DNA from: an uncultured Lachnospiraceae bacterium
GTDB lineage: Bacteria; Bacillota; Clostridia; Lachnospirales; Lachnospiraceae
Assembly (NCBI GenBank): GCA_910584725.1
Contig: CAJUBE010000007.1
Location: 1-64,000 of the forward strand
DNA: 64,000 bases
Reading direction: 5' to 3'
A program made the translations under genes and the position numbers. The notes beneath the pieces were generated by a model that worked only from the letters and a program-made list of their open reading frames with translations, was not told where the DNA came from and searched no databases. This document shows, one piece after another, positions 35,986 to 47,331 of this stretch; position 1 is the first letter of the stretch, and each line of letters begins with the position of its first letter.

Positions 35986-36085
35986 TGCGGAGAATGCCCG
36001 TGTTTTGGGCATTCTCCTGTGTGAGACATAGTACTTCTTCGCGAAGCAGCCTTTGCTGCGAGTGATTAGAAGTACTTCTCACACT
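35986..36085. repeat. Composite hairpin repeat copy C, upstream of the vanR-like gene
   Basis: Second and third modules only: GGAGAATGCCC/GGGCATTCTCC, then GTGTGAGA/TCTCACAC enclosing GTACTTCT/AGAAGTAC and GCAGC-CTTT-GCTGC. Arms differ from copy B on both sides in step. It ends 1 bp before the DUF975 stop codon. Confidence 0.9.
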
Positions 36086-36086
36086 A

Positions 36087-37079
36087 CTATTGCTGTCCAT
36101 TTTCGTTTCCGTTCATGCCATACCGGCCGTTCGCATCTCCATACCCTCCTGCACCGTACTGGCCGTTTCCACTTGCATCGTACTGCCCGGTCATTCCGTA
36201 TTGGCCATTCACGCCGTTCTGACCATATACAGGAATCCCTACATGATTCATAACACGTGTATTTCTAAGCTGACAGTACAGTGCGGCATAGGTCAGGCTC
36301 CGATAAGGCTGCACATAAAGGATCTCCACAATTCCAAACGTAAGCGCACCCAAAATGTCCCACAAAATAAATGACAATCCCAAAACAAAGGTCTTCCACT
36401 TATTGCCGTCCATCATATCACGGCTCAACTGCAGCGCCGCCTTATACTCCATGTCCGGGTTTTCTGACAGGATGTAGGGCACCATATAATACTCATAGTT
36501 TTTTATGATGCCCGGTATGATAAGCAGCAGCGACCACAAAAAGACGCGCAGCTCCCTGTGAAACATCACCTTGACAACGTTTTTGTAAGAGTGGTCAAAA
36601 CCGTAAGCAATTTCCCTCACCTGCGCCACGTCCTCCACGCTCTTTACCATAAAACGTTTGCCGCCCACGCTGAACGGGTTGATCAGAAAGATATCGACGA
36701 CCAGAATAACAGCCAAGACTACGGCAAATATAATCAGGAAAATACCGACTGCCACAAATCCGATGAACATACCTTCCCAAAAGCTGATCTCCACATCTTT
36801 CGTCTGAAATTCCCCGCCGCCGATCGTCTCCACTGTCATCTTATCCGAATCGGCCGCTTTCTTTACTGTGACAACGCTTTTTTTCCCGGTCGGCAGAGGG
36901 CCGCTTTTCACCTCTCCAACATCTGTCTCCGCGCTGCTGTTATAGACGGTTTTATGAAAACTGACGCCTCCCGCCTCACAGCCAAACAGCATGAGAATTG
37001 CGGACACCAGCACAATTTTCCAGTAATTCCTGTGCAGTGCCGCCTTCGCCGCTTCCTTTAACCTGCCTCTCGTCCACAT
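36087..37079 (-). CDS. DUF975 family membrane protein with Gly/Tyr/Gln-rich tail
   Basis: A 330-aa protein. The DUF975 features are the start LKEAAKAALHRNYWKIVLVSAILML, a central hydrophobic hairpin, the RELRVFLWSLLLIIPGIIKNYEYYMVPYIL region, and a final hydrophobic pair. About 60 residues of soluble loop follow the first helix. The last 50 residues are an extended tail of NGQYGM/GQYGAGGYG-type repeats, unusual for the family. ATG 37079 follows AAAAGGAGGAGACAAAAC. Function unknown; VanR/VanS-like genes follow on the same strand. Confidence 0.88.
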   Translation of the reverse strand: MWTRGRLKEAAKAALHRNYWKIVLVSAILMLFGCEAGGVSFHKTVYNSSAETDVGEVKSGPLPTGKKSVVTVKKAADSDKMTVETIGGGEFQTKDVEISFWEGMFIGFVAVGIFLIIFAVVLAVILVVDIFLINPFSVGGKRFMVKSVEDVAQVREIAYGFDHSYKNVVKVMFHRELRVFLWSLLLIIPGIIKNYEYYMVPYILSENPDMEYKAALQLSRDMMDGNKWKTFVLGLSFILWDILGALTFGIVEILYVQPYRSLTYAALYCQLRNTRVMNHVGIPVYGQNGVNGQYGMTGQYDASGNGQYGAGGYGDANGRYGMNGNENGQQ

Positions 37080-37208
37080 GTTTTGTCTCCTCCTTTTATA
37101 TGGCATCCCCTGTATTGGGGTGTCATCCTGTTTACCGTATCAGCATAACACGCTTTCCTTAAAACAAAAGAGGCGCAGCCTTAACCAAACCTTAAACTGC
37201 CCTCTCTT

Positions 37209-39023
37209 CTAATTCTCCCCCAGATTCATATATTTCAGATAAAGTTCCTCAAACCGCTCCGTCTCCGCCAGATTCATGCTTTCCGCAAAGGCTGTCCTCT
37301 CTTCCAGCCAAACGGCAGCCACCCGGTTCCCGCACAGATCCCGTCCCAGCTCATATGCCCCGGCCAGGGACGTATTCCCCGCCGCCTGCACCCTGCCGCG
37401 CATATAAGAAGGTAAAAGCCCGATGGCAATCGCCGCTTCCACATCCAGATAATAGCCAAAACCGCCAGCCAAAATGACCCGCTCCAATTCGGGTCGTCCC
37501 ATCTCCTCCCATAAAATCTCCATTCCCGCACGAACGGCGGCCTTCGCCATCTGTAAGGCGCGAACGTCCTCTTGTCTAAAATAACACGCGCTCTTTTTTC
37601 GATTTCCAGCCGTCGGAATTTCCTTACCCTCCTCTATCCGCACCCCTTCCGTGAAGTACGGTTCCTTCAGAAGCCCCGTCTCATCCAATATACCCCTTTT
37701 CAGAAGCTGCGCAGTGAGCGCAATCCGATCCGTACCTATCATCGTGCCGTCCCCCTCAAAGGCCGGGCCTGCCGCCGTGGCCGTCGTGACCATACGATGC
37801 CCGTCCGCAAGAGCCATCTCGCCGTTGGTACCCAGGTCGACAAACAGTACGGCACCTGCTTTTTCCGGTCTTTCTCTGTCCCCCGACGCCTCAGAGGCAA
37901 TCAGTCCCAGCGCATACAGCCCCGCCACGATATCGCCTCCCACGAAAGCGCTGATACAAGGCGCGATATAGACCGGGAAATCAGGAAATGTCCCACTGCC
38001 CACACGCCGCAGACTCTCCGATGCGCCATCTATTCCTGCAAAAAGGCGGGCAGGCGTTATCTTCTGCAGGCCTTTCTCCATCGGCAGGAAAGGCGCTCTT
38101 CCCAGAGACAATACTTCTAATCCGAGCAGAAGATGTTCCATGGCGGTATTTCCGGCGATGCACATGCAGAGAATATTCTCACCCCCCGTAACCGGCTCAT
38201 CCGACAGAATTTTCCCGTCCGACTCTTTCTGTAAATTCTCCGCAAACTGCCCAAGCCCTCTCAAAATCACCCCGCAGACAAGCCTGCGCAGCTCCTCGCC
38301 CTGCCCGTCAACCGACGCCTGTATCCGCGCCAGCACATCCGTTCCATATTTTCGCTGGGGGTTCATTTCACAATAGGTATCTGCCACAGCGCCCTTATCC
38401 GCATCCCTGAGCTGCATGGCAATGGTGGTGGTGCCAAGATCAACCGCAATAATATAACGGCTGCTTTTCTTTAAGCCAGTTTTTTTATCTATTTCTGCAT
38501 TTTCAATAACACTCGCTCTCGTTTCAGAAATAACACGGGATTTTTTTATCGGCATTTCCGCATCTTTTTCTGCACCGACATTTGATTTCATAACATTTGA
38601 TCTTTGATTTTCAGATAAGCCATTTCCCTGACTATTTAAGTCAATATTTTCTGACAGGAGATTACTTTCCGTGACGATGGGCGTTTCTGCCACCTCCACT
38701 TTGAGAATTTTGATCGTACAATCCGTCTTCGGTCTGGTCACGCAGGCCAGCCGGTAACCCTGCCGCAGCTCCCTCGGCTCCAGACGGTTTCTTTCCAACC
38801 CTGTAGGAAACGGCGCACCTTTCAGAAACTGAACAACACACCGCCCGCAGTCCCCTCTCCCGCCGCAAAAACTGCCGTCCATCAGTCCGTTTTCCAGCAA
38901 AACCGGCATCAGTGTCATAGCTGACTCCTGTGTCAGCGTCATTTCTCCGACAGGTTCGCCGTCTTTTTGAACATTCGGTTTTTCGTCATGCATAACGATT
39001 GTAATTTTTATTTGCTCAGACAA
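37209..39023 (-). CDS. 2Fe-2S / ASKHA-domain protein (DUF4445, corrinoid activation type)
   Basis: A 604-aa protein (start taken as TTG 39023, with GAGGAG upstream; longer starts are possible). Residues about 5-100 are a plant-type ferredoxin with CGGRGDCGRC and a fourth Cys in LACVT. A 100-residue low-complexity linker follows. The ASKHA ATPase-like part then starts at YIIAVDLGTTTIAMQL, with CIAGNTAMEHLLLG, FVGGDIVAGL and FVDLGTNGEMAL. Relatives (RACo) reductively activate corrinoid proteins at the cost of ATP. No methyltransferase or corrinoid gene is in the window, so the partner is elsewhere. A TTGACY motif lies in the linker. Confidence 0.9.
   Translation of the reverse strand: MSEQIKITIVMHDEKPNVQKDGEPVGEMTLTQESAMTLMPVLLENGLMDGSFCGGRGDCGRCVVQFLKGAPFPTGLERNRLEPRELRQGYRLACVTRPKTDCTIKILKVEVAETPIVTESNLLSENIDLNSQGNGLSENQRSNVMKSNVGAEKDAEMPIKKSRVISETRASVIENAEIDKKTGLKKSSRYIIAVDLGTTTIAMQLRDADKGAVADTYCEMNPQRKYGTDVLARIQASVDGQGEELRRLVCGVILRGLGQFAENLQKESDGKILSDEPVTGGENILCMCIAGNTAMEHLLLGLEVLSLGRAPFLPMEKGLQKITPARLFAGIDGASESLRRVGSGTFPDFPVYIAPCISAFVGGDIVAGLYALGLIASEASGDRERPEKAGAVLFVDLGTNGEMALADGHRMVTTATAAGPAFEGDGTMIGTDRIALTAQLLKRGILDETGLLKEPYFTEGVRIEEGKEIPTAGNRKKSACYFRQEDVRALQMAKAAVRAGMEILWEEMGRPELERVILAGGFGYYLDVEAAIAIGLLPSYMRGRVQAAGNTSLAGAYELGRDLCGNRVAAVWLEERTAFAESMNLAETERFEELYLKYMNLGEN
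38628..38644. repeat. TTGACY-N5-RGTCAA motif, copy 4
   Basis: CTGACTATTTAAGTCAA, in the low-complexity linker of the Fe-S/ASKHA gene. It encodes IDLNSQ, the same peptide as copy 2. Confidence 0.55.
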
Positions 39024-39189
39024 ACTGATTTTTCTCCTCATCGTAATGATAATCAATTCCCGCCAGTTTTTCGACTATTTCACTACGGTCCGCATCCAGC
39101 TCTTCACAGAGCGCATCTAAATTATTATAAAAATCACGGAGTTTCAAGTTTACATAACTCAGCAACATTACAGGGTCTTTCGGCATCAT
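39016..39189 (-). CDS. DUF4250 domain protein
   Basis: A 57-aa protein: PKDPVMLLSYVNLKLRDFYNNLDALCEELDADRSEIVEKL, then IDYHYDEEKNQF, the typical DUF4250 pattern. The ATG at 39189 has AAAGGA at good spacing; upstream Mets are not supported. Its 3' end overlaps the presumed TTG start of the Fe-S/ASKHA gene by 8 bp, so translation is probably coupled. Confidence 0.88.
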   Translation of the reverse strand: MMPKDPVMLLSYVNLKLRDFYNNLDALCEELDADRSEIVEKLAGIDYHYDEEKNQFV

Positions 39190-39375
39190 TTTATCTGTCC
39201 TTTCCATCACTTTCATACACAAACCTACATTTCATACATACCTTCATAACAAATATCAGGTTCGCCCATTTTCTTAACCGTTTTATTCCAGCCGGTCCTG
39301 CTGCCTCATATTCTGTAACTTCTTAACCTATATTCGCTCTCATGGGCTCTTACCATATTCTTCCTTTACCGCCCG

Positions 39376-40548
39376 TCATTTCAGCTCCATCTCCACGCGG
39401 TAAGTCTTCCCGTCGCTGGCCACATTTGCCATGCTGCCGCAGATTAGCGGCATAGACGGCGGCATATGCCCGATATCCAAGTCCATAAGCACAGGCACCC
39501 GATAGGGGTAGAGCATCTCGCAGACCGCCTGATAACTGTCAATGCCAAACTCCTCCATGCCCATGCCCAGTCTCGGTCTGCCAATCAGGAAACCTTTGCA
39601 GTATTTAAACCACCCCGCATGTTCCATCTGCCACATGGCACGGCGTATGTCCATCAGGTTCAGATCACACGCCTCCAGAAACCAGATAATACCATCCTCC
39701 TTATAACGCTCCACAAATTCCGTCACTTTATCATAGCGGGTGCCAAGAAAATTGACCAGGCAGTCCATGCAGCCGCCGAGAAGACGGCCCGAGAAGCCGA
39801 ATTCGACATTTTCACCCGCCGGGGCCTCCGCGCTCTCCTGTAACGACGCCTTTCTGCATTCTCGGTCCTCCAACAGCGATGGCTGACCCGCCCCATCCTG
39901 CCCGGCATACTTCGCCGCCGAGCCCCGCAGGCTCTCCACATTTGTCCTGCCGTCCGGCAGATAATATTTAATAACAGATGTTTCTGTCAAATTGTACGGT
40001 ACATAAGGGTGCTCCTCATCCTTCAAAGACTCCCTCTCCCATTTGTCATACCCCTGCATTGTAAGCTTTTTCCCTTGTAGAAGCAGCATCGCATCATTCA
40101 ATGACGAGTGTAATGGCTCCATCCCGAAGGCCGCCGCGCAGGGGCCGTACACAGAAGCTGCATCGCACAGCGTCGTCAGGAGAAAAGTAAAATTCGTGTT
40201 ATCCGAATATCCCAGATACCATTTCGGGGGCGCCTGCCTGATCTGCTCAAAATCCACGTAATCCAGAATCTCACACATCAGCTCGCCGCCGCCGCAGGAA
40301 ATGAGACAGTCGTTATTTTTATCGCAGTAAAAGGCGGTCAGCTCCTCCCCGCACTTTCTCGGGGCATTGCTGATTCCCACCCCCTCCTCCACATAGCAGT
40401 TCGGTCCAAGCTGTAAATGAAATCCCTGCTCTTTCCATCGCTTCTGCGCGTTCAGAAAGCCGCTTTTGTAAGGCTCTGTCGCGCAGCCAAAGGACGGCGC
40501 CACAAACCCGATTGCCCCGTTTTCCCGTAAAAATGCCGGATATCTCAT
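39376..40548 (-). CDS. S66-family LD-carboxypeptidase / MccF-like
   Basis: A 390-aa protein. GAIGFVAPSFG opens the Rossmann-like N-terminal domain, DCLISCGGGELMCEILDYVDF follows, and LGYSDNTNF carries the nucleophilic Ser. The C-terminal domain has LGGCMDCLVNFLGT, then the Glu in FLEACDLNL and His in DIGHMPPSMPL. Family members trim L,D bonds of murein tetrapeptides or cleave microcin C-type peptides. An insertion of about 40 residues precedes the C-terminal domain. ATG 40548 follows AGGAGGTAAGT. Confidence 0.92.
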   Translation of the reverse strand: MRYPAFLRENGAIGFVAPSFGCATEPYKSGFLNAQKRWKEQGFHLQLGPNCYVEEGVGISNAPRKCGEELTAFYCDKNNDCLISCGGGELMCEILDYVDFEQIRQAPPKWYLGYSDNTNFTFLLTTLCDAASVYGPCAAAFGMEPLHSSLNDAMLLLQGKKLTMQGYDKWERESLKDEEHPYVPYNLTETSVIKYYLPDGRTNVESLRGSAAKYAGQDGAGQPSLLEDRECRKASLQESAEAPAGENVEFGFSGRLLGGCMDCLVNFLGTRYDKVTEFVERYKEDGIIWFLEACDLNLMDIRRAMWQMEHAGWFKYCKGFLIGRPRLGMGMEEFGIDSYQAVCEMLYPYRVPVLMDLDIGHMPPSMPLICGSMANVASDGKTYRVEMELK

Positions 40549-41003
40549 ACTTACCTCCTGTTTCCCTCTTTTTTCCATTCTCTTTTTCAAAAACGCCCGC
40601 CGTTTTCTCATCCATCCAGGGCAGCATCCCTTCTCGATGCTAAATTACGATTTAGCATTTTGCAAAAACAGCGGCTTATCCACAACTTTTGTTACTCTTT
40701 TCGCCTTTTTCCCGTTCCATTTCGCTAAATCATATTTTAACCACAGGCGTTTTTTGTTCCGTCGCAACTATTTTGTATGCCTTTTCATGTAAAGCAATGA
40801 CCATATAAGTCAATTATTGCTTTTACATCCTCTCCTACCATACCACATTTACAAACAACTTGCCAGCCTGTTCTGCCCCTGCGTTCCTGCTTATCGCTCC
40901 ACTGACCGCACTCTCCGTCACTTCCTGCCGTCAATAGTTCATACCATCACCATAACCTGCATCACCTCTGCTCCCTTCTGACACCTGCCTCTTCTCCGAT
41001 ACG
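40549..41003. other. Gene-free region with two palindromes
   Basis: No gene seen in 455 bp upstream of the S66 peptidase. It holds a 9-bp palindrome with 4-base loop, ATGCTAAAT-TACG-ATTTAGCAT (40637-40658), a likely operator near the S66 promoter, and the nested palindrome at 40787-40828. Confidence 0.55.
40787..40828. repeat. Nested palindrome with TTGACY motif copy 5 at its centre
   Basis: Outer arms ATGTAAAGCAAT and ATTGCTTTTACAT are complementary apart from one extra A. The core, 40797-40813, is ATGACCATATAAGTCAA. This is the only intergenic copy of the motif in the window. Confidence 0.65.
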
Positions 41004-41044
41004 AAAAGAGGCCCGGCGTTTTGGATTCCAACTCCAATGCCGGG
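41004..41044 (-). terminator. Terminator after clpB
   Basis: CCCGGC (41012-41017) pairs with GCCGGG (41039-41044), with inner GGA/TCC pairing. The minus-strand tail is CTCTTTTCG. It lies about 20 bp past the clpB stop. Confidence 0.8.
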
Positions 41045-41066
41045 TCTGTTCTCTATGCGTTTTTCT

Positions 41067-43652
<2,586 letters not shown>

Positions 43653-43711
43653 ATCATCCACCTCCTTGACGTTGCAGATGCTTTGTTTCAATCTGTTCTA
43701 TTTACACTATC

Positions 43712-43754
43712 ACAATACAACTTATTGTTAGCACTGTCAAGAGGTGAGTGCTAA
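43712..43754 (-). promoter_or_regulatory. clpB promoter with CIRCE (HrcA) operator
   Basis: CIRCE at 43728-43754: TTAGCACT-G, 9 bases, GAGTGCTAA, one mismatch to the TTAGCACTC-N9-GAGTGCTAA consensus. On the minus strand TTGACA (43740-43735), 17 bases and TATTGT (43717-43712) form the promoter. The operator covers the -35 box. Confidence 0.9.
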
Positions 43755-43762
43755 TAAATTTA

Positions 43763-44016
43763 TTAAAATTTTGCAAACCCAGTATTTATGCGGTCGGACA
43801 CCACACCCAGCACCTTCCTGTCGGAGCTGCGTACGTTTGCCTTATACCCCTTCACCATTTCGTTATAACCCGTATACACAGGCTCCTGCACCGCCATCCA
43901 GTCAAGCCCCGCAAGCCGCAGGGCATCCGCTGATGTTGGCGCTTCCGCGACCATCGTGCCTAACCCGTGCCACGGTTTCTCCCTTACATAAACATTGTTT
44001 CGATATTTGCTGCCAT
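43763..44016 (-). pseudogene. Frameshifted, truncated DUF932 (phage/plasmid-like) gene
   Basis: Reading from ATG 44016 gives MAANIETMF, then a stop. Adding one T after ATGTTT restores a frame reading ...VREKPWHGLGTMVAEAP and continuing to GYKANVRSSDRKVLGVVSDR, the N-terminal DUF932 signature. The gene ends soon after (INTGFAKF) instead of the usual 250-plus residues. So there is a one-base deletion near 43987 and loss of most of the gene. DUF932 proteins are carried by plasmids and conjugative elements. Confidence 0.7.
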
Positions 44017-44166
44017 AACTTCATCTCCTTTTCCTATTTCATTTTTCCATGTGTCGGTAACAGGAGCCAAAAAGGGCGCACTGTCCATCTCATATATTGC
44101 CTTTACGATGACGATGCCGGCCGTGAGCGCTAACAGCAATGCGTCAAGAATCATTTTTCTTAACAA
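43984..44166 (-). CDS. Possible small membrane protein
   Basis: From TTG 44166 (GGGGTGAG upstream) a 60-aa frame contains one transmembrane helix (MILDALLLALTAGIVIVKAIY). It runs in frame into the start of the broken DUF932 gene and ends at that gene's frameshift stop, so its present C-terminus may be an artefact of decay. Confidence 0.4.
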   Translation of the reverse strand: MLRKMILDALLLALTAGIVIVKAIYEMDSAPFLAPVTDTWKNEIGKGDEVMAANIETMFM

Positions 44167-44324
44167 TATGATCTCACCCCTTTCTTTATATTCTATAGCC
44201 ATGAGCAAAACTCCACACATTCAGTATTTATGCGGGTTTGCGAGGCATGGCATCACCATAGATTTTTCCTGCTGGTTATGTTCTGCTTAAATCGGATTTC
44301 CGCTTTCGGTATCTCTCAATGACT

Positions 44325-44513
44325 TCAAACAACATGGAAAGTGTTCTTAGGCGTTTTCCCCTGCCACGGCATTTTCAGGAATCGCTCATAGGCACTGTAA
44401 CCGTCCAGTTTGCATTGCGGGCAGGGATTGACTGGCGTTTCTACCATTCCCAGTTTATAAGGGCATTTCGCACATGGCGGTTTTATCCGGTTTAGCAGTT
44501 TCTTCCATTTCAT
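44325..44513 (-). CDS. Small double-CxxC protein
   Basis: A 62-aa protein with CAKC and CPQC pairs 15 residues apart, probably one zinc site, and a basic N-terminus (MKWKKLLNRIKPP). ATG 44513 has a strong GAAGGAGGT site. I associate this type with plasmid or conjugative elements in clostridia, next to DUF932 genes, as here. Function unknown. Confidence 0.7.
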   Translation of the reverse strand: MKWKKLLNRIKPPCAKCPYKLGMVETPVNPCPQCKLDGYSAYERFLKMPWQGKTPKNTFHVV

Positions 44514-44567
44514 AGCTGTACCTCCTTCATAATTGGTGTAACAATGCAGCAGATCAGACAATTTCTT

Positions 44568-44885
44568 CTATGGTCCGTCCAAATGGGGCAGATCAGAATC
44601 AAACTTTGTTATCCCTCCGTCCGGATCAAATCTGTACCATGTGTCAGCACCATAAAAATCTGATGTAAACACAAAACAGATCAGCAGGAACGCTCTTTCA
44701 TCCGGCGCATCCTCATTTTCTTTTACCGCATAGATACTGCTCCTCTTTCCATTGCCCCATATCGGATCTTTTTTGACCATCTCCATGTCTTCTTCCGATG
44801 CGGGATCACTCACCTCCGCCAGATACCAGTCCGGACCTTCCCGGCATCCCTTAAAAGAATAGGAGAACCTTTCAGTCCTCCCCAT
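44568..44885 (-). CDS. Unknown 105-aa protein
   Basis: Acidic, aromatic protein (DWYLAEVSDPASEEDMEMV, FLLICFVFTSDFYGADTWYRFD) with AAGGAG before ATG 44885. No family recognised. It lies in a same-strand run of small genes downstream of the AAA+/RCC1 cassette, a layout seen for immunity or effector genes, but nothing in its sequence shows such a role. Confidence 0.65.
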   Translation of the reverse strand: MGRTERFSYSFKGCREGPDWYLAEVSDPASEEDMEMVKKDPIWGNGKRSSIYAVKENEDAPDERAFLLICFVFTSDFYGADTWYRFDPDGGITKFDSDLPHLDGP

Positions 44886-44910
44886 AAAATCTCCTTATGA
44901 CGGCTCTGTA

Positions 44911-45228
44911 TCATCCCTCATATCCCTTTGGATATTTAATTTCTATAAGCGGACGGTCTGCCGGATTCTTTATCCTGACGCTCATGATCTGTTTATGGCA
45001 CGCCATGAGCTGGTCTCTGACCATTTCCAAATGCTGCTTACTCTGAGGGACTATGTATTTCTTAGAGCCTGTTTCCAGTAACTCAAGGTACCAGTTCACA
45101 GTCTCCAGTTTGCCAAGGCAGTAGCTGGAGATCATCTGCTTGTCGTTGAAATCTTTGATTGCTTCTGTCTCAATCTGGATGTAGGATACCAGATCAATTG
45201 GGATTTTTTTCAGTTTCTTTTTCATCAT
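44911..45228 (-). CDS. Unknown 105-aa helical protein
   Basis: Basic N-terminus (KKKLKKIPIDLVSYIQIETEA) followed by predicted helices (LGKLETVNWYLELLET, HLEMVRDQLMACHKQI). No recognised family. It starts 5 bp after the next upstream gene stops; the ribosome site is weak, suggesting translational coupling. Confidence 0.65.
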   Translation of the reverse strand: MMKKKLKKIPIDLVSYIQIETEAIKDFNDKQMISSYCLGKLETVNWYLELLETGSKKYIVPQSKQHLEMVRDQLMACHKQIMSVRIKNPADRPLIEIKYPKGYEG

Positions 45229-45233
45229 AACAT

Positions 45234-45509
45234 CTATACCCCGTACTTTTCAACCAACTCATGCCACATTCTTTCCGTATCCTGATCGCTAAATCCACGA
45301 TATAAGGAAACAATATTTTCATCAACGTCTTTAAATGTAATTTCATTAAAAGCAATATAATCCCAGATTAAAAAACCTTTTGTCCCATGAATTACTGCAG
45401 CTGTTGACTTATGAATAAGACCATACGTTTTCTCTATCTTTACATTGTCCGTCCAGCTCCCTATTGGCAAATTCAAAATTAGCTTCAATATTTCTAAATT
45501 TAAATCCAT
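45234..45509 (-). CDS. Unknown 91-aa protein
   Basis: Mixed alpha/beta-looking small protein (FLIWDYIAFNEITFKDVDENIVSLYRGF). GAGGAGGGTAAAG precedes ATG 45509. No family recognised. Co-directional with, and 67 bp after, the RCC1-repeat gene, so perhaps part of the same transcript. Confidence 0.65.
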   Translation of the reverse strand: MDLNLEILKLILNLPIGSWTDNVKIEKTYGLIHKSTAAVIHGTKGFLIWDYIAFNEITFKDVDENIVSLYRGFSDQDTERMWHELVEKYGV

Positions 45510-45576
45510 AACTTTACCCTCCTCGAATGTTTCTATATTTTATATAATTCAATACAACTTGCAGCCCTCATCCCTT

Positions 45577-47304
45577 CTAATATGTTTTAGTATCTTCAAC
45601 AAATTCATTAAGAACTAATCCTATTTTACTCCAATTGGAACAATATTGAACACGATCGTCATTTGGAACTGTGCAAATAGTACCATCCTTTTTTAACCCT
45701 ACAATACAACCATTTCCTGTCGATATAGCCACTATATCACACCACGTTTGGACAATCTGACTGCACGTAGACAAATTCTCTACTGAAGATACAGATTCAA
45801 GAACCACTGTACCGTCCTTTTTTAATCCTACTGCATTAATACCATCAAACGAAATAGCTTTGATATCTTTCCAATTCAAGATTTCTTGTATAGCACTTTT
45901 ATCCAACAAACAGGCAGTTAAACTATTATCATCAGTTTCGTCCGTTCCATCATAAAATCCTGCTACCATAACTGTTCCATCTCTTTTTAAGCCAATAGTA
46001 TGATACTCAGCTGTTGAAATTGCTACTATATCACGCCAATTTTGGATGGCACATTGACGACAATTAATATTTCCTGCCACAACTACCATTCCATCCTTTT
46101 TTAGACCTATAATATAACCGTCTCCTATTGATACCGTTACTATATCGCACCAATTTTGAACTTCATATTGACCGTCATAATTTTCTTTGTTTGCAACTAT
46201 CTTTCCATCCGATTTCACCCCTATAATAAATTCATCCTTTACAGAAAGATTAACAATATTACACCAATCTTGAGTACCACATTGAGTTATCGTTTTGGGG
46301 AAAATAAGTGTTTGTATCATATTTCTATATGCACGTTTGACTGTAACAACCGTTCCATTCGATTTCAATCCCGCAATAACACTATCTCCACTAAAAACAG
46401 CAATAATATTTTCCCAGTTTTGAGTAGGTACTTCTAAATTTTCTACTACTGTTCCATCCTTTTTTAGTGCAATAATCGGATTCGTTGTAATACACGTCTG
46501 AAAATCATTGAAATAATATCCATTATGTCTAAAAGGTTTTACATGACCTTTTTCCGTTGCTTTGCAGAACCATTTCATAGCTTTTTTATAATCCGTCTCA
46601 GCACCTTCACCATTATAATAGCAAACGCCCAAGCGATATTGTGCTTCCGCATTTCCCTGTTCAGCTGCCATCTCCCACAGCCTAAATGCTTCCGTCAAAT
46701 CTGTAGTTCTTTCGGCGTGCCAAATAACGTCATTTACACCATTCAATTTCACCCCATCAAAAACAATTTTTCTTTCTAAAAAATTGTTAGATACATCCAC
46801 TATAGGTTTATTTAATCCTTTATATGTAATTCTAACTAGATCATCTGGGATGGTAAAATGTTCTCCGCATAGATAGATTACCTTGTTTCCATTATCATCC
46901 ACCATCAATGTATCCTGCCTTTTCGATAAATCCTCCAATTCTTTCTGGGTAAAAGCGACCCAATCAATCGCCGCGAGAATCTCATCATTCATGGTATACT
47001 TTTTTACTTTGTCAAGTCTTTCGTTCTTTTTCCGAACATGGTCTAGATCTGTCTTGTCGCCAGCCTTTTTCTCATAGGTTACGCCCAAGACTGCGCAAAG
47101 CGTTTCATTGAAATCTTTCGCATCCGCCTCCAGTTTCCTCACTTCCGCCGCTTCTTTTTCACAATACCTTCCTTCTAACCATTCTACCAATCGTCCGCTG
47201 CTATAATAACCAAGAACTGCCTCAAGATCAAAATGCTCTCTCAAATCCTCGATAGTTCTCACCATAGTTCCATCCGACATCTTAAGCGGAATCTTTACTG
47301 CCAT
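45577..47304 (-). CDS. Sel1-repeat plus RCC1-like repeat protein
   Basis: A 575-aa protein. Residues 1-160 form an N-terminal domain (IEDLREHFDLEAVLGYYSSG, then GRLVEWLEGRYCEKEAAEV) that I have seen on clostridial repeat proteins but cannot name. One Sel1 repeat (NAEAQYRLGVCYYNGEGA) follows at about 225-260. The rest holds about seven RCC1-like beta-propeller repeats of the form W-x-IVAIS-x5-IGLKKDGTVV. No signal peptide is visible, so it is probably cytosolic and protein-binding. It is 27 bp after the 344-aa gene and in one operon with the Ycf46-type ATPase. Confidence 0.8.
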   Translation of the reverse strand: MAVKIPLKMSDGTMVRTIEDLREHFDLEAVLGYYSSGRLVEWLEGRYCEKEAAEVRKLEADAKDFNETLCAVLGVTYEKKAGDKTDLDHVRKKNERLDKVKKYTMNDEILAAIDWVAFTQKELEDLSKRQDTLMVDDNGNKVIYLCGEHFTIPDDLVRITYKGLNKPIVDVSNNFLERKIVFDGVKLNGVNDVIWHAERTTDLTEAFRLWEMAAEQGNAEAQYRLGVCYYNGEGAETDYKKAMKWFCKATEKGHVKPFRHNGYYFNDFQTCITTNPIIALKKDGTVVENLEVPTQNWENIIAVFSGDSVIAGLKSNGTVVTVKRAYRNMIQTLIFPKTITQCGTQDWCNIVNLSVKDEFIIGVKSDGKIVANKENYDGQYEVQNWCDIVTVSIGDGYIIGLKKDGMVVVAGNINCRQCAIQNWRDIVAISTAEYHTIGLKRDGTVMVAGFYDGTDETDDNSLTACLLDKSAIQEILNWKDIKAISFDGINAVGLKKDGTVVLESVSSVENLSTCSQIVQTWCDIVAISTGNGCIVGLKKDGTICTVPNDDRVQYCSNWSKIGLVLNEFVEDTKTY

Positions 47305-47331
47305 TATCTTAACCTCCCAGTACTGATTGTT

